From the NCBI GenBank assembly GCA_009733575.1, contig ML769496.1, positions 62,001 to 126,000 on the forward strand: 64,000 nt of DNA, in the 5' to 3' direction. The DNA is from Gymnopus androsaceus JB14. Its lineage: Eukaryota; Basidiomycota; Agaricomycetes; Agaricales; Omphalotaceae. Under the pieces are notes generated by a model. It saw nothing but the letters and a program-made list of their open reading frames with translations. It did no database searches and was not told where the DNA came from. Positions 1 to 9,896 of this stretch are shown piece after piece (position 1 is the first letter of the stretch; every line of letters begins with the position of its first letter). The position numbers and the translations under genes were made by a program.

Positions 1-1545
1 GGTCATTGTCCAACTTCTTCTTAAGAATGATGCAGATGCTAATGCTCAGGGAGGGAAATATGGATATGCTTTACAGGCAGTAGCAGCATCATGTTGGGAG
101 AATGAAGACATTATCAAACTTCTTCTTGAGAGTGGTGCAGATGTTAATGCACAGGGTGGGGAATATGGAACTGTGTTACAGGTAGCAGCACACTCAGGAA
201 ATGAAGACATTGTCAAACTTCTTCTTGATAATGGTGCAGATGTTAATGCGCAGGGTGGGGAATATGGAAATGCTTTACAGGCAGCAGCAGCATATTGGGG
301 AAAGGAACACATTATCAAACTTCTTCTTGAGAATGGTGCAGATATTAATGCACAGGGTGGCAGATATGGAAATGCTTTACAAGCAGCAGCATTTTCAGGA
401 AAGGAACACATTGTCAAACTTCTTCTTGAGAGTGGTGCAGATATTAATGCACAGGGTGGGGAATATGGAAATGTTTTACAGGTAGCAGCATTTTCAGGAA
501 AGGAACACATTGTCAAACTTCTTCTTGAGAATGGTGCAGATGTTAATGCGCAGGGTGGGAAATATGGAAATGCTTTACAAGCAGCAGCATTTTCGGGAAA
601 TGAGGTCATTGTCCAACTTCTTCTTAAGAATGGTGCAGATGCTAATGCTCAGGGAGGGAAATATGGATATGCTTTACAGGCAGTAGCAGCATCATGTTGG
701 GAGAATGAAGACATTATCAAACTTCTTCTTGAGAGTGGTGCAGATGTTAATGCACAGGGTGGGCAATATGGAAATGCTTTACAGGCAGCAGCACACTCAG
801 GAAATGAAGACATTGTCGAACTTCTTCTTGATAATGGTGCAGATGTTAATGCGCAGGGTGGGAAATATGGAAATGCTTTACAGGCAGCAGCAACATATTG
901 GGAAAAGGAACACATTATTAAACTTCTTCTTGAGAATGGTGCAGATATTAATGCACAGGGTGGCAGATATGGAAATGCTTTACAGGCAGCAGCATTTTCA
1001 GGAAAGGAACACATTGTCAAACTTCTTCTTGAGAATGGTGCAGATGTTAATGCACAGGGTGGGGAATATGGAAATGCTTTACAGGCAGCAACATTTTCAG
1101 AAAATAAAGACATTGTCAAACTTCTTCTTGAGAATGGTGCAGATGTTAATGCACAGGGTGGGGAATATGGAAATGCTTTACAAGCAGCAGCAACATATTG
1201 GGGAAAGGAACACATTATCAAACTTCTTCTTGAGAATGGTGCAGCTATTAATGCACAGGGTGGGCAATATGGAAATGCTTTACAGGCAGCAGCATTTTTA
1301 GGAAATAAAGACACTGTCAAACTTCTTCTTGAGAATGGTGCAGATATTAATGCACAGGGTGGGAAATACGGAAATGCTTTACAGGCAGCAGCATTTTCAG
1401 AAAATAAAGACACTGTCCAACTGCTTCTTGAGAATGGTGCAGATATTAATGCACAGGGTGGCAGATATGGAAATGCTTTACAGGCAGCAGCATTTTCAGG
1501 AAAGGAACACATTGTCGAACTTCTTCTAGAGAATGGTGCAGATGT
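1..1545 (+). repeat. Tandem ankyrin-coding repeats with a 603-bp higher-order period
   Basis: Basic units of about 99-105 bp are repeated in tandem. Bases 1-360 match bases 604-963 with only a few substitutions, so blocks of six repeats were duplicated together. The block contains the longer 'ASCWENED' variant repeat, which marks the register. Confidence 0.85.
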
Positions 1546-1837
1546 CAATGCAACTCAGGAAAATCACAAAAAGATTGTGAAAATCCTATTAAAACATGGT
1601 GCTGAAATGACCTCACATAATTCTAAATCTCTAGCAGCCTTAGGAGTCTCTTATGGATCAATTGAGACCACTCCTGTTGATGATACAGTAGGAGCATCCA
1701 TGAAGCGCAGTCTCAGTTTAGTTGAGTCATCCGGGATTGATGGTTTGGAGCAGTCCATGGAGGATACACTGATGGATCAACCACATGCTGAAGATGAATT
1801 ATCCCTTCACCCCTCCAAGAAACAGAAACTCATCTGA
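1..1837 (+). CDS. Ankyrin-repeat protein, 3' part, 5' end outside the window
   Basis: The reading frame is open from base 2 to the TGA at 1835-1837, so the start lies upstream of the window. It holds about 16 ankyrin repeats of 33-35 residues, each with a GADxNAQGG turn, YGNALQAAA helix 1 and IVKLLLENG helix 2, then one degenerate repeat (IVKILLKHGAE). Repeats are almost identical in DNA as well as protein. A tail of about 80 residues follows, ending in a basic PSKKQKL stretch that could be a nuclear localisation signal. Ankyrin arrays with this consensus are common as sensor domains of fungal NLR-like (NACHT) proteins, but no nucleotide-binding domain is visible here, so that role is inference. 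No intron is seen in the array. The ankyrin call is very secure; the full protein identity is unknown. Confidence 0.9.
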   Translation, partial: VIVQLLLKNDADANAQGGKYGYALQAVAASCWENEDIIKLLLESGADVNAQGGEYGTVLQVAAHSGNEDIVKLLLDNGADVNAQGGEYGNALQAAAAYWGKEHIIKLLLENGADINAQGGRYGNALQAAAFSGKEHIVKLLLESGADINAQGGEYGNVLQVAAFSGKEHIVKLLLENGADVNAQGGKYGNALQAAAFSGNEVIVQLLLKNGADANAQGGKYGYALQAVAASCWENEDIIKLLLESGADVNAQGGQYGNALQAAAHSGNEDIVELLLDNGADVNAQGGKYGNALQAAATYWEKEHIIKLLLENGADINAQGGRYGNALQAAAFSGKEHIVKLLLENGADVNAQGGEYGNALQAATFSENKDIVKLLLENGADVNAQGGEYGNALQAAATYWGKEHIIKLLLENGAAINAQGGQYGNALQAAAFLGNKDTVKLLLENGADINAQGGKYGNALQAAAFSENKDTVQLLLENGADINAQGGRYGNALQAAAFSGKEHIVELLLENGADVNATQENHKKIVKILLKHGAEMTSHNSKSLAALGVSYGSIETTPVDDTVGASMKRSLSLVESSGIDGLEQSMEDTLMDQPHAEDELSLHPSKKQKLI

Positions 1838-2182
1838 TATTTGGTACGTATTTCATTTCAATTGTGCATGAAAGTTATACTTACTATTTTGCATTTAGAT
1901 CACCTTTAAGTATTTCAAAAATCTTTATCTATTTCAATATTTTCTTCAAAGGACATATGTATTTACAGTTTTTTCTTGTACCTTGTTCAAGTTCCCAAGA
2001 ATCCCATCCTTTTCAAAATTTTTCATAAATATGAATACAACTGTAAATACAAAGAAAAAAAAGTGCTTCCAGAGTGAAAATGATGCTTGTTAAAATGTAG
2101 GTCTTTTTTAAATTGCATATCAATACTAGTAAAAATGAAGATATCACCGTCATCCAACTGAGTGCATACATACCGGGACAAG
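1838..2182. other. AT-rich 3' flank of the ankyrin gene
   Basis: AT-rich sequence, probably 3' UTR and spacer, ending at the copia target site (ACAAG at 2178-2182). No gene or other signal is visible. Confidence 0.5.
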
Positions 2183-2546
2183 TGTTGGAATATCAAAGGT
2201 AAATATATTCTATTGAACTATACATGGAACGCTTTCTCATAGTCTCCACTTGTTTGTATCACCATCCCATGCACTCCACTGTTATCATCTCGCAGACTCC
2301 ACTCAGTCTCTCGCCGTATCCACTTGCTCTCTCGCAGTACCCACTTTACCGTATGCATAGTAGCCACATATGTTCACGCAGTAGCCACTTGCCCGATATA
2401 TTGTTTGTACTTAGGACTGTATATAAGCTTAGGTACCGTACCCTGTAATAACACCGTTGTCCCCCATCGATCTGTGTGATCATTACTACTAAAGTCCTGT
2501 GTGGACTTACTGCTGCTACTTCCTATTTAGGAACGTAACTCTAATA
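2183..2546 (+). repeat. 5' LTR of the copia element
   Basis: 364 bp, from TGTTGGAATATC to GTAACTCTAATA. It contains a TATA box (TATATAAG, 2420-2427), probably the element's promoter. It differs from the 3' LTR at 12 positions, 11 of them CpG/TpG or CpG/CpA. Confidence 0.96.
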
Positions 2547-2558
2547 GGTTATGGGCCC
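2547..2558 (+). promoter_or_regulatory. Primer binding site for a half initiator tRNA-Met
   Basis: GGTTATGGGCCC directly follows the LTR. It is complementary to the anticodon stem-loop of eukaryotic initiator tRNA-Met (GGGCCCAUAACC form), not to the tRNA 3' end. Drosophila copia is known to prime in this way from a 5' half tRNA. The host tRNA sequence is assumed, not seen here. Confidence 0.75.
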
Positions 2559-2601
2559 CGGCCTTAACCATTGACGCATCATATTGTCGTAACGCCTGTT
2601 C

Positions 2602-4080
2602 ATGCCACCCAGGCCAGATCCTCCACCACTACAAACTTGACAGGAGATAAAATCACAACAAGCACCACCACCAGTAACTCGACAACGTTCCATTGCATTG
2701 GAACAAGCCAGCTCATCGAGTAGCAAGGCTGTAACACCACAGCAGAGATCAGCACCATTACCTCCCACAGACGACACTGTTCCTTGTAAAGGACACCCAC
2801 ACATCTTTGATATTGATGAATTAGTCGACAGATACAAAAGCCGAACCACTGGAAGGTGGAGCCAGTGCGATAAACAACATTGCCTAAACTGATACGATGT
2901 ACTTTGGACAGGTAAATTAGCAGATTTTGCGAAACCCATCACAAAAGAGCAGGAGCAAATCATCAGAATTCACCTACGATACATCGCCGACAACAACAAA
3001 GACGACGACGAAGAGGAGGATACTGAAGCACCTGTTGCTCAGCCTATAGCATCATCCTCACAACAGCATACTCCCGCTCCAACACAATCACCTGCACCAA
3101 AACGCGAACCAACCCCACCTACACCTCCACAACCATCTCCACAGGGCACTGCACCCCAGTTTCCATATTCAAATACGGAACCACCTTCTCCACACAGAAC
3201 CCCATCGCCATCAGATCCCGGATCACCAGGCGCTTTAATTGCTGATTCCGACAACGATGACAAAATGTCCAAAGCAAATAAAGCTTTTGATAAGGTTACA
3301 ACCTTAAAGTCAGACAGATCAAATTGGGACACATGGAAAACTCGAGTGGAATTTGCAGCCAGGTCTATTGGCTATCAGTGTTATTTGGAATGGAATCCCC
3401 AACCTGATCTCGCCCAAGGATCAGATGACGAGCACAGGGGAAAGGATAGTGATTTGCTTAATGCAATCATTGGAAGGTTATCGGATGGAATATTCCGAAG
3501 GTATAGGCACTACGACAACACGAAGCAGTTGTGGGAAAATTTACTCACTGATTATGATTCTAAAAACGCTCTTACTGAATCATTTTTGCAAAGACGACTC
3601 CACACCATGCGATGCACAGACCCATCCAAGGTCAATAAACATTTGGACAATATGATCAGCATCCGCGACAACCTCACTACTAGGGGAATCGATATCAACA
3701 ACAATATATTTGTCAACACCATCATGTCCTCAGTCCCTGACACCTTCAAAGCTACGATAAACGCATTGGCTGTTTTCTCCGCTAAATCAGACAAGAAGCT
3801 CAGTCCTGTGGAGCTCATCTCTACCATTTGTGCTGAATCAATGGTACACCAAATGCAACATGATCACAAGAAGGAATTGGCAAACTACGCCAGTAACAGG
3901 GGAAGAGGAGGTTTCTGAGGTGTGGAAATTCCTTTAGGGGAAATTCCCGAGGCAGAGGCCGAGGCTGCGGAGGATCAACGAGTCGCCAGGACTCCATTTG
4001 TTACAACTGCGGAGGAAAAGGTCACTTTGGAAATCAATGTCCATCGGAGAAACACAGTCAGGCCAACGAGGCTAAGGAGA
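2602..4080 (+). pseudogene. copia gag, interrupted by three TGA codons and an indel
   Basis: The likely start is the ATG at 2602, from which one frame runs to 3918 interrupted by TGA at 2638-2640, 2890-2892 and 3916-3918. The N-terminal part is Pro/Ser/Gln-rich. From about 3265 it shows the copia gag (UBN2-like) fold with SNWDTWK and LWENLLTDYDS motifs, then Arg/Gly-rich sequence and a CCHC zinc knuckle (CYNCGGKGHFGNQC) near 3995-4040, which is reached only after a frame change just past 3918. The protein would package element RNA into virus-like particles. Each stop is one C-to-T change from CGA, and Arg fits at these places. Confidence 0.85.
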
Positions 4081-7000
4081 TGAAAGCTCCAAAAGAGAAG
4101 CAGAAGAAGAAGTCGGATGGAAACTGGAGAGATAGGCCGAAGAACAGCGAAGTGGCATCCTCATCCATGATTGAGGAAGTACCAGAGTCATCATGGGCAG
4201 CAATCAAAATTCCCGCTAAGCATGGGAATCTTGTCTTCGATTTTTCCGAAATAGCTGATAAATTTGAATTAGCTCTTTCATCGCCGAGCATCAATAGATG
4301 TCAGAAATACAATTCTGATATAGTGCAAAACATCAAAGTTGACAGTCCGCCACCTCTTACTCTTAACAATGAAGAGGAGGAAGAAGTATACATCGACGCT
4401 TATGCCGCAGCCCACAGTTACGGAGCAATTCTTTTTGACTCCGGATGCTCTACCCACATGACGCCACTCACCGACGAACTCAGGAATCAATGGGAGATTC
4501 CAACACGAGTCATCCAGGCCGCTAACACGGAAACCTTCACAGCAAACATCTCCAGCACACTCCATCTGGGACTTCCAACATTCAAACAAGAAATAAGAAT
4601 GTTAAACTTCCCCAACACCCTTCTATGTCCAGACACTCCCAACACACTTGTATCACTGGGAAAACTCGACGATGATGGTTACGCCATCCACACCGCTAAT
4701 GGTAAAATGACAATCAGAGATTGCCAGGGAAATCTCGTGGGAGTAATCCCAAAGATTAACGGACTATACCAGATCCCATCGCGGGAACACACTTATTCAA
4801 CTAAGATTGGCAGATTGGTATCTCTTTACGAGGCACACTGCATCTTAGGTCACCTCAACTATGCTTACGTGAAGCATATGTTCCGTGATAACCAGGTTCG
4901 TGGAATCGGATTGGATCCAAAGCAAATGGACGAACCAGAATGCCGTGCTTGTATGCTTGGGAAAGCATCCAGGTATCCTATCACTCAGGTGCGATCATCT
5001 CCACGTGCGGAGAATTTTGGAGACGTCTTCCACATGGACGTGTGGGGACCAGCACAAGTCAGAACGGTAAACCATTGCACGTACATGCTGACTTTAATTG
5101 ACGAAGCAACTGACTGGTTGGAGGAACCCCAAATGAAGTCAAAGGACAAGTCATTCGCACAATACGTGGTTCTCCAAACAGGTCTCCAAACTCAATACAG
5201 CACAACTGTTAAAGTTCTCCACTCTGATCGAGGGGGAGAATTTCTCAGTAACAAATTCATGGCATATCTGGAACGCATTGGGACACGACGACATCTCACG
5301 GTACACAACACCCCGGAACACAATGGTATAGCGGAACGCGCACATTGAACGTTGCTGAACGCAGTTCGAAGTCTTTTGATCTCATCAGGACTCCCGAAAT
5401 GGCTTTGGGGATTCATGATGAAATATGCAGTATATGTTTGGAACAGGACACCAAAGAAAGCCATTGGAATGGCCACTCCATACGAGAAATGGTTTGGTAT
5501 TAAACCAGACATTACTAATCTTCGAATCTTTGGCAGTATTGTTTATGTTAAACAAGAAAAGGAACCCAGCAAATTGGAACCACAGGCTCAGGAAGGACGC
5601 TGGATAGGACTCGAACCCAAATTGAATGGTCACTACATCTACTGGCCAACATGTCACACTGTAACAACGGAGAGGAACGTAGTTTTCTCTGACAGGCAGA
5701 TCCAACCCATTGAAGGGGAGGATGGAAATTTGGGAAATTTAGGAACATCGGTCACCGAGTCGGAACAGCCTGTCATACCAGTTCCAGAAGAGATTGCCGA
5801 ACCAATTGCACCAGACGAAGTATCTGGGAAACGAGTCAGACGACCCACCAAGAAGATCAGGGATGTCATTGAAGGACTTGGAGAAGGAAGTGATGAGTTG
5901 CGACATCTTACCGCATCTCTAGGTCAGGTAACAGAAATCGAATCTGATCCTTTATCTGTTGCAGAAGCTATGCAACAACCTGACAGCTCCAAATGGTACA
6001 ATGCCATGAAGGACGAAATCTCCAGACTCCAGGAGCATGGAACCTATACAATTGTCACTCCACCTCCAGATGCCAATATTCTCACATCCAAATGGGTCTA
6101 TCGGACCAAGAAGGATGAACGAGGTCACATTACAGGACACCGAGCTCGTCTTGTTGTACGTGGATTTAATCAGATCCCAGACGTTGACTACTTCCCAGAC
6201 AAAACCTTCGCATCTGTCGCAAAACTTGCATCAGCCCGTGCTATACTCAGCATTGGAGCTGAGAAAAGCATGATTATTCACCAAATGGATGTGAAATCAG
6301 CTTACCTTTATGGGAAATTGGATGACAACGAGCGCATTTTTATGAAGGCACCTCCAGGCATTGATATAGGGTAAAACCAGGTCAAACCTTACGGCTTAAA
6401 CTCACACTTTACGGACTTAAACAAGCTGGTCGACGATGGTACATGCGATTCAGGGAAATCATGACCCAGTTGGGGTTTAAACAGTCTGATTTTGATCACA
6501 CTGTTTTCTATCGCACTAATCCCTTCACCATCATTTTCATACATGTTGACGACATGACATTGGTTACCAAAACCCTGGCCATCATGGAGAAATTGAAGAA
6601 AGATATTGGAGCAATAATTGAAGTTGTTGATTCCGAAGAAATCCATTGGCTACTTGGGATCGAGATCCAAAGATCTCTCCATAATAGGACAATTCACCTA
6701 TCCCAGCGGTCATACATTGACGCCATACTCTCTTGCTATGGATTCTCGGATATAAAGCCACTCTCTATTCCCTTTGATCCCCACATTCACCTCACCAAAG
6801 ACCAGTCACCCAAAACGGTTGAGGATATCACTTTCATGCGTGACAAACCCTACAGAGAGGCCCTTGGTGCTCTCCAGTACTTATCCGTTGCTACGAGACC
6901 TGACATCACGTATGCAGTCTCCATCCTTGCTCGCTTTTCACAAAACCCCGGCATCACTCATTGGAACGGTGTACGCCATGTCTACGCCTATCTCAAATAC

Positions 7001-7504
7001 ACTTGAGACTTTTGGCTCAGTACAAGCAACCAGGAGACAGTCCAAGGCTATACGGATGCGGATGGTATGTCCCAAGAGGATCGACATGCTATTTCCGGGT
7101 ACGTTTTTATGTTGAATGGCAGAGCAGTATCTTGGTCGTCGAAACAACAGGATACCATTTCTTTATCCACTACGGAAGCCGAGTATATTGCTTTGACCCA
7201 TGCAGCAAAGGAAGCGATCTGGCTTAGGAATCTTTTGTCAGAAATCTTTGGTCAAATTACTCATGCGATCCCCATCAAGTCAGACAATCAGTCCGCCATC
7301 GCATTGGCGAAGGATGATCGTTTTCACGCTAGGACCAAACACATCAATATCCGATACCACTTTATCCGCTATGTCATTGAGGAAGGTAAAATTCGTCTCA
7401 CATACTGCCCTACCGAAAACATGACAGCAGACATCTTCACCAAAGCCTTACCTTTGATAAAAGCCAAACACTTTGCAGCATCCATGGGATTAGCAAAGGT
7501 TTGA
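4080..7504 (+). pseudogene. copia pol (protease, integrase, reverse transcriptase, RNase H), broken
   Basis: Domains in order: aspartic protease DSGCSTHM (about 4440); GAG-pre-integrase zinc site with H..H and CRAC (about 4830-4960); integrase core with MDVWGP, HSDRGGEF and HNGIAERAH giving D, D and E (5035-5345); reverse transcriptase (about 5990-6580) with QMDVKSAYLYG and the catalytic HVDDM; RNase H with TDADG, STTEAEY and SDNQSA (about 7050-7330). Breaks: TGA at 5346-5348 inside the E motif region, a missing base near 6370 in a G run, and TGA at 7004-7006. The frame ends at its natural TGA, 7502-7504. Both internal TGA codons stand where Arg (CGA) is expected. Confidence 0.93.
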
Positions 7505-7511
7505 AGGGGAG

Positions 7512-7875
7512 TGTTGGAATATCAAAGGTAAATATATTCTATCGAACTATACATGGAACGCTTTCTCGTAGTCTCCACTTGTTTGTATCACCATCCCATG
7601 CACTCCACTGTTATCGTCTCGCAGACTCCACTCAGTCTCTCGCCATATCCACTTGCTCTCTTGCAGTACCCACTTTACTGTATGCATAGTAGCCACACAT
7701 GTTCATGCAGTAGCCACTTGCCCGATATATCGTTTGTACTTAGGACTGTATATAAGCTTAGGTACCATACCCTGTAATAACACCGTTGTCCCCCATCGAT
7801 CTGTGTGATCGTTACTACTAAAGTCCTGTGTGGACTTACTGCTGCTACTTCCTATTTAGGAATGTAACTCTAATA
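7512..7875 (+). repeat. 3' LTR of the copia element
   Basis: 364 bp, same ends as the 5' LTR, with TATATAAG at 7749-7756. It is followed by the ACAAG target duplication at 7876-7880. Confidence 0.96.
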
Positions 7876-7880
7876 ACAAG

Positions 7881-9896
7881 CAGGGTTGTTGGACAGGGTA
7901 GAATGCGGGACAGCTCGGTGCTCATGTCCTTGAAATCTGTAAGAGTAAAACCCACAGTTGCTCCCCGGTCTACCCACCCCAACACAGTCCAAGGTCATGG
8001 CTAAAGCTTGTAGAACACAACGGTTTAGGATCTGCAAGTTATTTTGTGGTGCAAGAGGAGTAGTGTCTTTAATGTTCATTGATATCCACTCAAGCAAGCA
8101 TCGGGTCCCGGGCTCTCAGACATCACTGGCACCTCACCTGAAACTCAACAGGCTCATTCTGAGCCCAGCCAACAAGGGAGTTCCAAGCCATGGCGAGAGG
8201 GTCAGAGGAGTTCCGAGCTGGAGAAGGAGCTGGGACTACGATATCATGTTGAATGTCAAGCTGCCATCATCATTGTAAGTATTAAGCAGCAGGTTCGGTG
8301 TGTATCCCTGAGGCTTGGGAGCTTGGGAAGGCTAACGGACAATGGTCAGAGTACATGCCGGAGAGAGTATGCTGTAAATCCGGAGACAGATGGACGTCCA
8401 GAGGAAGGGCTTCTTTGGTAGTGGTCAGGATGGAAGACAAAGAAGGAAGCATCAACAATGGAGACTCATTCCAGCGGGGAAGTTCTTCCATAGTTGCTCC
8501 CAAATCTCATTGACACCAGTTCTCTCTGGACTTGTCCGCGGCGTTCTTCATTGAGACGAGGTCATTTTTTGGCTTCTTCATCTAACCGCAGCCGTCAACA
8601 AGTTCCGGCTTCGTGTTTTCGAGGCGACAATTACGCCTGAGTGACTTATTGGCCATTTGCATTCACTGCCAAAGTACAGTGGAATTGGAAGGTATGGTGA
8701 TAGGCAAGATTTGAGATGACATCACAGGATCTGTTGGTACTAGAAGGAGAATTCACAGCGACGTGGTTGTAGAAGGCAGCTGCTGATTGCGCTTCCCTCA
8801 AACGGCGAGATAGGGTGGAGCAGCGACGGAAGTGTATTGCGTTGACAGTGGACACGTTTGTTCAATTGATCCCCCTCTTCTTGTTTACCTTTAGGCTTAT
8901 CCGTAGCAACTGACGGAAAGAATACACCCTCGAGGTTAAGCACCAGTGAGGATGGATGTCTCACCAAGGAAATGGTGTGGTGTTGGCAAAAATGGATTTT
9001 GAATTCGAGATTGACAAGTAGCAGACTTTATCTTCGGATAAAAGACAGAGAATTGGATAAAAGAACAAAGCTCCAATGATATGAGACTTAATTATGGTAC
9101 ATCGCGGAACTTGCGTGGAGTAGCAAAGACCTTAGCGCCCACTGAAGCGTCCTTACGTGCCTAGATTCGGCAAACAGCGAGGCAAATCCCACGCTCCGCT
9201 CCTCTGTTTCGCTTTGTCAGCCCTCCAGCCGTCGGATCCTGCTCGCCGTCAATTGTTGGGAGCTACCTTGCTTGTTCGCTCCACTCCTGACTCCTCCTCA
9301 ATTCTTCTTTCCTCCCCTAAACCACGTTTGAACCTCACCTGGAACAGTAGGCAAGCTTATCCTTTGAAGGAAAGAGAGGCAGAATTGTTGAAGAGAACGG
9401 AAAGATAGGAACAAGGATAAACTTTGAACGGAATAAAAGCCAAAGATAGAATTGTCGGCCGGATATCAATCTCCTTCCAAACACCCGCACTTTCTTTCGA
9501 GGTCACCAGTCAACCTCGAGGCCGAAAGTCGCTGGCTTTCAGGTAGAACAACGCAGGCAGGTCAGTGGATTACCTCGAGCTTGTTTGAAGTCTTGCATGT
9601 TGCTGACGAAGTCTTTCTTTCTTCCTTTTCTCTTCTTCCATCCCTTCATTGAAATCGACACATACACTAACCATACTGAAACGAACTTGTTTTGGACAAC
9701 AACATTCTACACTTTTGATAACCCTCGATTTCATCCCGCATTTCAATTCGCTCGATACTCGACTCGATATCGCTCGATAACTCGATACACGAATCTCCGC
9801 TGCTCGCTTACAGCTTCTCCTCTATCTCCAATTCATCCCATCTCATCCGCTGCCAACGAACGAATTAATCCCAGGGAAGCGATATTATAGGCCAAG
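7881..9896. other. Spacer and 5' region of NIK1, no recognised gene
   Basis: About 2 kb. Short open frames exist on both strands, but none has a recognisable domain or splice pattern. The last 500 bases are CT-rich and probably carry the promoter and 5' UTR of the histidine kinase gene; no clear TATA box was seen. Confidence 0.4.

Larger units (their letters stand above)
2183..7875 (+). mobile_element. Ty1/copia LTR retrotransposon, full length but defective
   Basis: The element is 5,693 bp long, with two 364-bp LTRs, a primer binding site directly after the 5' LTR, gag, then protease, integrase, reverse transcriptase and RNase H in copia order, and a polypurine tract (GAAGGGGAG, 7503-7511) directly before the 3' LTR. 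The pentamer ACAAG flanks both sides (2178-2182 and 7876-7880) as target-site duplication. LTRs begin TG and end TA. The coding region is broken by five TGA codons and at least two indels, so it cannot move by itself. The LTRs differ at 12 of 364 positions by eye. Confidence 0.97.
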
